Source: Ceriagrion tenellum (taxonomy: Eukaryota > Arthropoda > Insecta > Odonata > Coenagrionidae). From it: DNA of 64,000 nt. Under the pieces are notes generated by a model, which was given only the letters and a program-made list of their open reading frames with translations, made no database searches and was not told the origin of the DNA. Of this stretch, positions 1 through 8,628 are shown one piece after another (the first letter of the stretch is position 1; every line of letters begins with the position of its first letter). The stretch is taken from contig OY720636.1 in NCBI GenBank assembly GCA_963169105.1, positions 70,916,123 to 70,980,122 of the forward strand, written 5' to 3'. Made by a program: the position numbers and the translations under genes.

Positions 1-190
1 ACTTACCTGTTCTAAGTCCAGCATTAGCCATGAGCCTATTCCTAAGAAAATACTGATCATTCACACATTTTTCACATCTAAAATTTACCACCAAGAAAAT
101 ATTGACATGAGCATAATTACTGAGGTCATGTGAATTTTGATTCCTTCAAAACTGTTTTGACTCATAACTGGCAGCATTTATGTTGCTCAC

Positions 191-311
191 CTCATACTAG
201 GGGCAGGAAAAGCCTGAGCATCACAAAGCAAAGAAACAGTTCCTTGAAGGTACCCTCTTTGCTTGTTCAGCCCATCCCCAGATAGCTTAGGAGCAGTTCT
301 GCCTGTTGGCT
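191..311 (-). CDS. Dscam1: Dscam1 alternative exon 6.32 (Ig3 first half), last seen
   Basis: 121-nt variant: EPTGRTAPKLSGDGLNK, cysteine in TVSLLCDAQAFP, end APSMR. Intact splice sites. It is the variant closest to the window edge. No constant exon 7 (expected to start with tryptophan after the FR codon) is seen in the remaining 190 nt, so the cluster may continue. Confidence 0.91.
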
Positions 312-1630
312 CTGCACATTAAAATGTTAAAAGAATGATCCACAAAAGAAAAAAACACAATGTGCAAGCATTCTAAAATGATTGTATCACTTGAACACTT
401 GAGTCCTGATTTACCAGTAAAGGCCAGCACACATTTAGCGAATGATGGTGAATGAATCCTGAGATTTTCATTATGCCACATGCATCTCCAACCAATGCTT
501 CTGCTTATGTTTATAAAACATCATCCCTAGTAAGTAGTGGCTCAGAAAAAGAAATGCCAAAAGCAACTTATGATGACAAAATTTCCACAGAAAGATAGAA
601 GGTAATGAATGAAAATACAGCTCTTAACTCATTCTTGCTGTATGCAAAACCTAGAAAGAGACATATTTTCTTCCCATTGGACACCAATAAAAAGAATTAC
701 TTAAATCTCCTTTCCCACCTTCACTCAGCAAATGTGCACCACCCTTTCCATGAAGGATACCTTAAGCTAACATACTCCTCAGAACTTTCTAGGTTATCTA
801 GCCCATCAAACAACAAGTCAATCTCAGACATTTGGGGAAAATAATTAACTTCATGGAAATATCTTCAACTAAATCATATCTTAAAATAAGTTTTCAAAAA
901 AACATACATGTAGTGCCAGCTGATCTAGCATTTCAAGAAATTGATCAGCAAAAACAAAGTATGGCTCACAAAATCACAGTCATCATGAGAGAGTGAAAAT
1001 AACTGAAACACACACAATCCCCCAAGAAGAAAACCTATAGATGTCAGAAGCTCAAAGCAACACCTCAGCACAATTATTACAACCTGTGGCACATCAGAGC
1101 ATATTTCTTAAGCACAGAGTTTGAAGACATTTATTACTTATAATAATTTGCTTGAAAATAAGGAAAAGAAATGAAGTAATAAGAAAATATGGTTTAGTTC
1201 AACAGGGATCTCCAGATTGAAAGTTTGAAAAGTGGTGGAATGATAAGATCAAAGAAATTCTAAGAAGAGGCCTCATTTTGAATGGATATATCAATTTAAG
1301 TGCCTTGTTACATTCTAATTATACAAGCTATCAGGGGACTTTCAATCATCACTATGAACCATTACTTTGAAACTGTGCAGTTCTCCATAAACCGAGACCA
1401 TTGGTTACATTTTCACCATACTAGAGACATAGGGAATCCATAATGTATTGTCTAGAGCAGAGGTGAGTGAATTGTTGGCAATATTTAAATGAAGCATTTA
1501 ACATTTTGATATTCCGTACCACATTATTGTATAGAAAATTGAAGATGTAGCTAATTAAACAGTTGATTGAAGCAAAAAGAATAGAAGTATGTACAACCTT
1601 TGACTTATCAACGGTTGAGTCCTATCTTAC
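312..1630 (-). other. Intron between exons 6.31 and 6.32
   Basis: About 1.3 kb of AT-rich sequence. I see no exon with the CxAQG motif, no transposon ends and no RNA gene. A short plus-strand ORF at 605-844 has no recognisable domain and is judged random. Confidence 0.6.
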
Positions 1631-1751
1631 CTGAAGATAGGAGCGGGAAATCCCTGTCCCGGACAGAGAAGAACAGCAGGGCGATTTAACTGACCATCAT
1701 TCCCTTCAAAACGTTCCTTCAACACTCTAGGCCTTATGTTGCCATTTGGCT
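1631..1751 (-). CDS. Dscam1: Dscam1 alternative exon 6.31 (Ig3 first half)
   Basis: 121-nt variant: EPNGNIRPRVLKERFEG, cysteine in AVLLCPGQGFP, end APIFR. Splice sites intact. Same length class as 6.32. Confidence 0.92.
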
Positions 1752-1852
1752 CTGGAATCATCGCAGAATTTAAAAATTCTGAGCCACTTATCTACTCATT
1801 ATTTAAGTTCTTTCAAAGGGGAGAGTAAGACTGAGCATAAGATGCTGATTAC

Positions 1853-1979
1853 CTAAAATTGGGCACAGGAAACCCTGCCACTTCACATATGATGACAGCT
1901 CTTTTTGACTCAAGAACTTCCAGTACCAGACTTCCATATTTTCGTCCAGTCACCCTGGGTGGTGTATTGTTAGTGGGCT
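1853..1979 (-). CDS. Dscam1: Dscam1 alternative exon 6.30 (Ig3 first half)
   Basis: 127-nt variant: EPTNNTPPRVTGRKYGS, cysteine in AVIICEVAGFP, end VPNFR. More diverged (CEVAG rather than CxAQG), but frame and splice sites are intact. Confidence 0.9.
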
Positions 1980-2161
1980 CTGTAATTTATGTGGATAGTC
2001 ACAAGATGGAAGAGTATTTACCAATAGACGAGCAACTAAAATAAAAAACTTCCTATTTCCTTAACAGGTAATAATTATACCAGGCCTTATGAACTGAAAA
2101 CCCACTAATGGACTGCCCAAGAATCAAGCACAAACCATCAGGAATGATACTGAACTATTAC

Positions 2162-2288
2162 CTGAAAACAGGAACAGGAGATGCTTGAGCTAAGCAAAGG
2201 AGCGATGTTGCAAATCGCTGAGGAACCACCTCCTTCTTTGTTTCTACCTTTTTATCTTTCAAAGTTGGGGCAACACTTGCATGTGGCT
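2162..2288 (-). CDS. Dscam1: Dscam1 alternative exon 6.29 (Ig3 first half)
   Basis: 127-nt variant: EPHASVAPTLKDKKVETK, cysteine in ATSLLCLAQASP, end VPVFR. Glycine of AQG replaced by alanine. Splice sites intact. Confidence 0.92.
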
Positions 2289-2400
2289 CTGAAAGTTGTA
2301 AGACTCACTGAGGTGGCTGTTTAAACCCTCTGATCCACCCAAGAGATAACAATCACTGATAATTTGGGACTTTCCAAATGGCTGCTAATCATGGCATTAC

Positions 2401-2527
2401 CTGAATGATGGGATTGGGAAGCCCTGCACCATGCAAGTCATGACCAGTGTACTGCCAACATTTGAACTAGCTTTAACACCGGTGAACTGTCCATCTTTCA
2501 TCTTAGGGGCTACACTAGCCGTGGGCA
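2401..2527 (-). CDS. Dscam1: Dscam1 alternative exon 6.28 (Ig3 first half, VP start)
   Basis: 127-nt variant: VPTASVAPKMKDGQFTGV, cysteine in LVMTCMVQGFP, end IPSFR. Starts TGCCC, giving VP instead of EP after exon 5. Acceptor CCAG. Otherwise intact. Confidence 0.91.
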
Positions 2528-2629
2528 CTGGAATTGTCCCAAAACATTGATGATGATTTAAGCAAGCGATAACTGATCAAATTATACAAACAGATGGGAA
2601 GCAGAGCAAAATAAAGATTGCATATATAC

Positions 2630-2756
2630 CTGAATAGAGGTATAGGAAAACCCTGCACTATGCAAGTCAAAGCTATTGTGGACTGGGCAGCAGTCATGGT
2701 TAAAACACGATCCACATGGGTCTCCTTACGTTTAGGGGCTACACTGGTTTGTGGCT
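2630..2756 (-). CDS. Dscam1: Dscam1 alternative exon 6.27 (Ig3 first half)
   Basis: 127-nt variant: EPQTSVAPKRKETHVDRV, cysteine in TIALTCIVQGFP, end IPLFR. 58 nt from 6.26. Frame and splice sites intact. Confidence 0.93.
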
Positions 2757-2814
2757 CTGTAAAATTAATGCCAAACTATATGTGTGCACATTATGTCAAA
2801 ATATTTTGCAGTAC

Positions 2815-2941
2815 CTGAATGCTGGGGAAGGATATCCCTGTACCATGCAAAGGAGGGACTCGGGCTTCATCTTCCGTAACTGTTTTCTAACGGTTCCTAC
2901 TTCTTTATCTTTAGCTTTAGGTGCCATACTGGTTTGTGGCT
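2815..2941 (-). CDS. Dscam1: Dscam1 alternative exon 6.26 (Ig3 first half)
   Basis: 127-nt variant: EPQTSMAPKAKDKEVGTV, cysteine in PESLLCMVQGYP, end SPAFR. Very lysine and arginine rich in the middle (VRKQLRKMKPE). Splice sites intact. Confidence 0.93.
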
Positions 2942-3303
2942 CTGTAATCAACAGATTTCTATTTGTATCAAATTTAAACAGTAAAGTTGCATGTCAGATA
3001 TTTAGATGCCTCACTACTCAGAAAGAATAATTAACACAATGCTATTTGCATAAAATTTTCATAATAATAAATCTTGGAGGGTCATCTTCACATTGATTGC
3101 TTTAAAATTCAGTAAGTTATGCACAGCTGGCAATGAAAATCCAGGCCCATGGGTTCCTACAGAGCATAAACTTCTCCATGTTAAGTTTCAAAGTTTGATC
3201 ACAAGTATCTATCACTAGTAAGAAATAAATTGTAAATAATCATTTCACACTCTCCATTGTTTGATATACTGATAACATTCTCCTAAGAAGATGAACAAGT
3301 TAC

Positions 3304-3419
3304 CGAATTAAAAAAAGTTAAATTGTCCAGCGGCCCTCTCTATCACTTTCAAAGTATCACATCACCAGCAGCTGCTTCTCCATCTATTCATAACCTCTAA
3401 ATGTTACACTGGTTTTCGT
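3304..3419 (-). pseudogene. Dscam1: Dscam1 pseudo-exon between 6.25 and 6.26
   Basis: The 5' end (AAAACCAGTGTAACA after an AG) aligns with the EPQTSVAP start of 6.27 with a 1-nt deletion. Downstream the frame has several stops and no cysteine motif. A GT follows 3304. A decayed member of the 127-nt subfamily, recognised from its 5' end and position only. Confidence 0.55.
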
Positions 3420-3547
3420 CTAATATTATTTTTTAAATATTTTTAAGGAAAGCAAAAATATCTCCCAAAAATAAGGCTAGTCTTCATAATTAAATAGCAA
3501 CTCATACATTAATAAGCTTTTCCTTTACTTTCACGCTATTCTTTTAC

Positions 3548-3674
3548 CTGAAGATAGGTTTGGGATACCCCTGAGCAGCACAAAGGAGTGGTATGGTCGA
3601 CCGAGCCTTCACAGTTCTCTTGTGACCCGAAATATCCTTGTCCATAGCTTTTGGAGCTACACTAGCCTGGGGTT
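3548..3674 (-). CDS. Dscam1: Dscam1 alternative exon 6.25 (Ig3 first half)
   Basis: 127-nt variant: EPQASVAPKAMDKDISGH, cysteine in TIPLLCAAQGYP, end KPIFR. Belongs to the 127-nt subfamily with xSVAPK near the start. Splice sites intact. Confidence 0.93.
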
Positions 3675-3743
3675 CTGAAATTTAGCATTACAAACTGAGT
3701 CACCTCAGCTCACAAAGGCAATAATTTCCCCAAGGGTCCTCAC

Positions 3744-3870
3744 CTGAATGTTGGGAGTGGGAAGCTTTGAACATTACTAACAAGGTACACTACTTGCTGC
3801 ACTCGCGTCACCAAACGAACTCCAATGGAATTTGTGTTCTTAACCTTAGGTGCAACACTTGTCTCTGGCT
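3744..3870 (-). CDS. Dscam1: Dscam1 alternative exon 6.24, Ig cysteine replaced by serine
   Basis: 127-nt variant: EPETSVAPKVKNTNSIG, then VYLVSNVQSFP, end LPTFR. Aligned to its neighbours (LLCxxQGFP), the conserved cysteine is serine (AGT) and the glycine of QG is serine. Frame and splice sites are intact. Second Cys-less exon in the cluster. Confidence 0.85.
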
Positions 3871-4011
3871 CTGCAATGTAAAGCCCAGAGAAGTAAACAT
3901 GAAATACACCAGCTTTATGAGCAGAGAAATTCTAGACTGACACAGGAGAAACAGACCAAGATTGCCCACACTTTTCCAATAGCTCACCCTCTAGACTTGA
4001 CACTTTCTCAC

Positions 4012-4135
4012 CTGAAAATGGGAATCGGGTTAGCCTGTGCATCGCATGGTAGGACTACAGGAAAAGACATAGCTCCATTCACTGCATCAAGCTTGGACTT
4101 AGGAGGCAGGCGAGGAGGAGTACTTCCAATCGGTT
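4012..4135 (-). CDS. Dscam1: Dscam1 alternative exon 6.23 (Ig3 first half)
   Basis: 124-nt variant: EPIGSTPPRLPPKSKLDAV, cysteine in VVLPCDAQANP, end IPIFR. Relative of 6.22 (PPRLPP motif). The 46-nt gap to 6.22 is shorter than a usable insect intron, so joint inclusion is sterically blocked. Confidence 0.92.
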
Positions 4136-4181
4136 CTGATAAGATGTAAATAGGACAACCAAATAAATCAGTGGTCCTCAC

Positions 4182-4305
4182 CTGAATGACAGAGTAGGCT
4201 GGCCCTGAGCTTCACACAGGAGGGCAATGTCAGTTTGCACTCTCCTGGAAATAACATCTGACTTTCTGTGAGGTGGTAATCTTGGGGGCACACTCCCTAT
4301 AGACA
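4182..4305 (-). CDS. Dscam1: Dscam1 alternative exon 6.22 (Ig3 first half, non-EP start)
   Basis: 124-nt variant: VSIGSVPPRLPPHRKSDVI, cysteine in DIALLCEAQGQP, end TLSFR. The near-universal EP that follows exon 5 is VS here because the exon begins TGTCT instead of AACCA. The acceptor (CCATAG) and the phase are right. Only 46 nt separate it from 6.23. Confidence 0.9.
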
Positions 4306-5486
4306 CTATGGGTGAGAGATACGTCACACATTCAGTCTTGGATTGGCAACACAAATAAACAACTGATAGCAATAGGACTCTTTAACATTCCTTCAGATTG
4401 ATCCTGGAAAACTTAATTTTAGATGTAAACCCTTCTTAGGCTTGCAATTGGTTGATGTTTCTCAGCCAACATTTCCAAAAGAGACTTTACAATCATGAAG
4501 AGCCAGGATGGCATAAGGAAAGTCTCTTTTCAAAGCATCTGCGGAAAACGTCATCCAGTAGAAATCCCAAGAAATGTTTACATCTAGAATTCACTACAAA
4601 AGTTTGAAACCTAAATTTCAGACTTTACATCAAGAAGTCACAAACCTACAAGGAATTAGCTGGGTTCAGTTCACAGGCCTCATACTTAAATTTTGAAAAA
4701 TAAACAAAATAGATAAATAAAAACATTTTTCTAAAAGGAGGATGAAATGCCGTGTGACTTCTCAGAGTTGGAGCAAGCCAACGATGAAGAAATCATAAAG
4801 GTGTGCTCACTGGCTACATGGGCATGATGAACTCCTACAGACCAAGCAGTGCAGTAGTTACAACTTGAATAACCACAAGAAAATGAGGTTTTCATGCCCT
4901 TCAGATTAGCCAACACACTGAGGTTTTTGCATTGAAGATTGAAAATTTTGCATGGAATAATCATTTATGTAATTGCAGTTTAGATATGAAATTTTCACAA
5001 AAGATTCTAATTTTTGAAAAAGGCAAGGATGGTGGACAGCAATATGAAAACAGGAATTACAATAGAAGCCTTGATAGATTTTTAGAAAATTAATTTATCA
5101 GCAACATTATAACTCTCCCATTGGATATTACTGCCATCATTAAAATGAAAAATTCCACCTCCAGGAATCATGAGAAATGAAAATTTAGGAGAAGCAACAG
5201 CATCACAATATTACATCACAGAATTCAATTAGGATTGAAAAATAAAAATGGACTAAAAAATAAAAATTAACACTGCTGGCTCATCATGAAATTTATGTAC
5301 CTTACGGTGTGATCATAAAATATTACTAAAAACAATATTAATACATTTTCACGATCATCTCTGTAATGATTCATCCATCCATTGGTCAAAAGGATAAATT
5401 AAGTAGGAGGGATGCAATATTAAGCCATCAAACTTCAAGTGTTCACCATTGCAAAGCTGGCAAAAATTGTTTCATTATATCCTCAC
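4306..5486 (-). other. Intron between exons 6.21 and 6.22
   Basis: 1.2 kb of AT-rich intron. Nothing recognisable: no exon 6 signature, no repeat ends seen. Confidence 0.6.
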
Positions 5487-5610
5487 CTGAACAATGGAAC
5501 AGGAAAAGCTTGCGCATCGCACAGAAGGGAATAGCTGGCTCCTGACTGAGCCTCAAACGTGTCTGACTTGGCTGACTTGGGTAATTTAGGAGGTACACGC
5601 CCAACTGGTT
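5487..5610 (-). CDS. Dscam1: Dscam1 alternative exon 6.21 (Ig3 first half, A type)
   Basis: 124-nt variant: EPVGRVPPKLPKSAKSDTF, cysteine in SYSLLCDAQAFP, end VPLFR. Last A-type exon in the cluster. Intact frame and splice sites. Confidence 0.94.
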
Positions 5611-5672
5611 CTATGAGCAGAGCAATAAGAATGGCTTAGGTTCCCTAATTTACTCAAATCCAATTAAATCAC

Positions 5673-5796
5673 CTGAATATTGGAGGAGGGTATCTCTAAT
5701 AGGGCCAAAAAAGTCCACAAAGCCTTGCACCCTAAATGCACAAAAGAATTTAGAGTTATGTTCAAGAAATTTGAAAAATTCAATCCTGCACTCAAA
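5673..5796 (-). pseudogene. Dscam1: Dscam1 pseudo-exon 6.20 (B type)
   Basis: The 3' end PPPIF plus donor is kept, and a trace of RVQGFVDF matches RMQEFVLF. The cysteine codon reads tryptophan and the glutamine of AQG is a stop (TAG). The 5' half is not recognisable. Decayed B copy paired with A-type 6.21, 62 nt away. Confidence 0.78.
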
Positions 5797-6247
5797 ACCT
5801 TGACCCAATGACAATACAGACCGTACCTAACAGAAAAACCTGAGTACATTTGTAACAGGAACCCTAAAGTCTAATAGGAACTTGATTCAACCGGGTGGTG
5901 AGAAGAATGAATGTTTAATTTACGAAAAAAATAAATGTTTAACCTAAATTTAAGAGTTCAGCCCAGGATTAGTTCATTGTTACTGCCTGAACGGTAGCTT
6001 CTCGACCCAAGGGCTCAACTTCAAATCCTAGGAGGTGCATGGAATTTTCAGCAAAATCCAGATTCTGATTTGGATTCATATGGAGATCACTTCAAGCGTA
6101 ATGTTATGTTAGCTGGATAGGATGCTGAACTGTTGAGGCTCTTGAATATTCAACATATTATTTTTGTGGAATTGATAAAAAGTTGACACCCCTCAATTGT
6201 GGAGTTAATGGTACAAAGTTGGCTGAGATTCTATCAATTTCCCTCAC

Positions 6248-6368
6248 CTGTACAGAGGAACAGGATAAGCTTGTGCATCACACAGGAGTGAATAGCTGGC
6301 TCCCCTTAGAGCGTCAGAATTCAACTTGGCTAACTTGGGTAATTTAGGAGACACACGTCCAACAGGTT
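6248..6368 (-). CDS. Dscam1: Dscam1 alternative exon 6.19 (Ig3 first half, A type)
   Basis: 121-nt variant, one codon shorter than its A-type relatives but in frame: EPVGRVSPKLPKLAKLNSD, cysteine in SYSLLCDAQAYP, end VPLYR. The missing codon is in the middle variable segment (NSDALRGAS where 6.15 has KAFDVVMGAS). Splice sites intact. Confidence 0.93.
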
Positions 6369-6432
6369 CTAAGGGCAGGATAAGAAGGAGGGTTTAGGTT
6401 GTTTCAATTCATTCAAATCCGACAAGAATCAC

Positions 6433-6556
6433 CTGAACATTGGAGGAGGGTATCCTTGAGCATGGCAAAAAAGAACTATGCCCTACATCCTAGTTGTGCA
6501 GTAGGACTCACGAGGTACTTCCAAGACATTTTATAATTCAAACTTCTTCAGCAACT
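6433..6556 (-). pseudogene. Dscam1: Dscam1 pseudo-exon 6.18 (B type)
   Basis: The 3' part reads RESYCTTRM, stop, GIVLFCHAQGYPPPMFR before a GT donor. The stop (TAG) sits where glutamine is expected, and a 1-nt shift lies further upstream. No EPT start or acceptor is visible near 6556. Clear decayed B copy, 64 nt from A-type 6.19. Confidence 0.82.
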
Positions 6557-6901
6557 ATTAAGTCATAGCAGGCTTTAATGTAAAGAAAAACCACATTATA
6601 TATGGTGAGGCAACACGCACATAAATCTTTGTGATAACCTGGAGATCAGAAGAATATGTATATGTATTTATCCTCAATTCTACACTTCAATGATCTATTT
6701 TTCCCTCAAATCATAAACTTAATTTAAAGATGAAGGGATATACTATACGCAATAGATTTGTCATAAATTGGAAAAAAATGGAACTGAGAATAAAATATTA
6801 AGTAATCATCTGAGATAAATTGGATCCAAAATAAAGTATAAAATCTAAATCTTCAAAATTGAGGAGTTAGAGTGGGCTAAACTTTTAACAAATTTTCTCA
6901 C

Positions 6902-7025
6902 CTGTACAGAGGAACAGGGTAAGCTTGTGCATCACACAAGAGGGAATAGCTGACACCCATCCGAACATCAAAAGTATTCAACTTGGCTAGCTTTGGGAAT
7001 GTAGGAGACACATGCCCAACAGGTT
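6902..7025 (-). CDS. Dscam1: Dscam1 alternative exon 6.17 (Ig3 first half, A type)
   Basis: 124-nt variant: EPVGHVSPTFPKLAKLNTF, cysteine in SYSLLCDAQAYP, end VPLYR. Intact splice sites and frame. The partner B exon 62 nt away is a pseudo-exon. Confidence 0.94.
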
Positions 7026-7087
7026 CTATGAGTACAATAACAAGAACAATTTAGTTTTCCTCATTTTCAAGAACCCTACAAAATCAC

Positions 7088-7211
7088 CTGAATATTGGAT
7101 GAGGGTATCCCTGAGCTTGGTAAAATGGAATGGAGCCTTGGCTCAAAGCCATGTAGCAGGTCTTGGATGAAAATTGGAGACATTTTAGAAATGCACTTCT
7201 GACAAAAATTC
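7088..7211 (-). pseudogene. Dscam1: Dscam1 pseudo-exon 6.16 (B type)
   Basis: Only the 3' half is recognisable: FYQAQGYPHPIFR before a good GT donor, where FCQAQGYP is expected, so the Ig cysteine is tyrosine (TAC for TGC). The amino half has lost EPTGGSPPKFP and there is no AG at the expected position near 7211. An AG at 7199-7200 would give 111 nt in the wrong phase. A decayed B copy next to the intact A exon 6.17. Confidence 0.8.
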
Positions 7212-7272
7212 TTTGCCATACTTTTGGAGTAAATGGTGCAACTTTTGCAAAAGTTCTAACAAATGTTCTCAC

Positions 7273-7396
7273 CTGTATAGAGGAACAGGGTAAGCTTGTG
7301 CATCACACAGGAGAGCATAGCTGGCTCCCATCACAACATCAAAAGCTTTCAACTTGGCTGACTTGGGAAATTTAGGAGACACACGCCCAACTGGTT
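7273..7396 (-). CDS. Dscam1: Dscam1 alternative exon 6.15 (Ig3 first half, A type)
   Basis: 124-nt variant: EPVGRVSPKFPKSAKLKAF, cysteine in SYALLCDAQAYP, end VPLYR. Intact frame and splice sites. Paired with 6.14. Confidence 0.94.
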
Positions 7397-7459
7397 CTAG
7401 AGGCAGGATAAGAAGGAAGCTTTATATCGCTATGTCCAGTCATATCTAATGACAATCAC

Positions 7460-7583
7460 CTGAACGTTAGAGGAGGGAAACCCTGAGCTTGGCAAAATAG
7501 AGCTAAGTCTTGCATCCTAGTCATGGGGTAGGATTTAGAAGAACGTACTGCAGGAAACTTTGAAAGATACCCTTCAGTTGGCT
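7460..7583 (-). pseudogene. Dscam1: Dscam1 exon 6.14, intact frame but 3' splice site AG changed to GG (B type)
   Basis: 124-nt B-type exon: EPTEGYLSKFPAVRSSKSY, then MQDLALFCQAQGFP, end PLTFR. The frame is open and the donor is GTGATT. The base pair that should read AG before EPT reads GG (plus-strand CC at 7584-7585). The nearest AG is two bases inside the exon and would shift the frame. Either it is not spliced in, or the change is an assembly error. It lies 63 nt from the intact A-type 6.15. Confidence 0.8.
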
Positions 7584-8477
7584 CCGAGAAGTTAAAGAAA
7601 AGAAATCTTCACTCAGCAAAAGCACTGTCAACACACTCAAAACTGTCAGAAAACATTTAATTCGGTGGCTGTCAGATATTTACCATAATAATACACACTT
7701 TTTAGTTCTGAAGCACAAGATGTTCATTTTAGATCAGACATTTCCATCAATGTAGATGGCAAGCAATGTAGTGGAGAAGAAATTTTCTACCAAGGATAAG
7801 GGTAAGGAGAGTACTGTTTACTTAAGAGAAGGAACAAATTAACCTATCCTTCAAACCACTGGTTTCAAATTTAAAGGAGAATGGAAAATAACAGCATGTT
7901 CATAAACTAATAAAATAATAACCAACCACTTAACAAACTGCTACATCATGACCAACGTCAAGAATTGTTGATAAAGTCAGCGTTTTTGCAGTTATTTATA
8001 CAACTATCAACACCCACAGATAAAGAGATCTTCAATTCTTTCAACATTCAAAGAATTTAATAGGTTGAAGATAGTCTAGGCACTAGTCAAATTACAACCT
8101 AATTGGTACCTGATGGGTCGACTCTCTGAGAATTGGCAGTAGAGTGAACGGACCTGCTCAGCAGATATATGCATGTAAAATGGTTTATATGGAACAAAAT
8201 AATTTTTTTTTCAATGTTAGTTGCAAGAATGGTCATAATTAAGGGCATTATAGGAATGAGGACCTTAAAATTTTTATTTAACCATAGAAGCTTATATGAT
8301 CAATCAGTCAAATAAAGTTGGAAAATCATTTTTTCCTTGTATCAACAAGGGCATCACCAGGATCGAAAGCTGGTAATGGGTGATGAAATTTTCCAACCCC
8401 GCTATGGTGAATAGATGATGCCTTTATCAATATGTAGTTGATTTTCAACTGCTTCCCTACAAAACAGGTGGCATCCT

Positions 8478-8628
8478 CATGGCATCTGTGATATACAAGG
8501 GCTCATTACTACAGACAACTGCATAAGGCTCTGCAATCAAAATATTACCTCCAACCGCCCCAATGGCACCTATTATGCCTCGTCCCCGACTGATTGCCAG
8601 TTTCACACATAAAGCATCAGAAAGAAGT
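8478..8628 (-). pseudogene. Possible SMYD-like (SET/MYND) protein fragment
   Basis: A minus-strand frame reads LAISRGRGIIGAIGAVGG then NILIAEPYAVVCSNEPLY and runs to a stop after MRMPPVL. The pattern SRGRG..A....GGxILxAEPYAVV resembles the start of the SET domain in SMYD methyltransferases (GRG...G..ILxxEPYA). It is only about 50 codons, bounded by stops and without an intron-exon structure I can support, so if real it is a relic or retro-copy fragment. It could be chance. Confidence 0.25.

Noticed and set aside
1..60. CTTAC at 2-6 next to an open stretch, like a donor of another exon
   Set aside because: The upstream frame (transcript) has no CxAQG motif, no EP start and no tryptophan-led exon 7 start. 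A donor-like sequence alone is not enough.
3119..3200. Stretch resembling an exon 6 3' end (GCTGG..A.GA.ATCC on the plus strand)
   Set aside because: No donor, no clean cysteine motif and no 5' end; similarity too weak for a feature.
8505..8540. AAGGCTCTGCA resembling an exon 6 acceptor (AG then AGCC)
   Set aside because: The frame after it lacks the cysteine motif and stops after about 22 codons; no donor at 124-127 nt.
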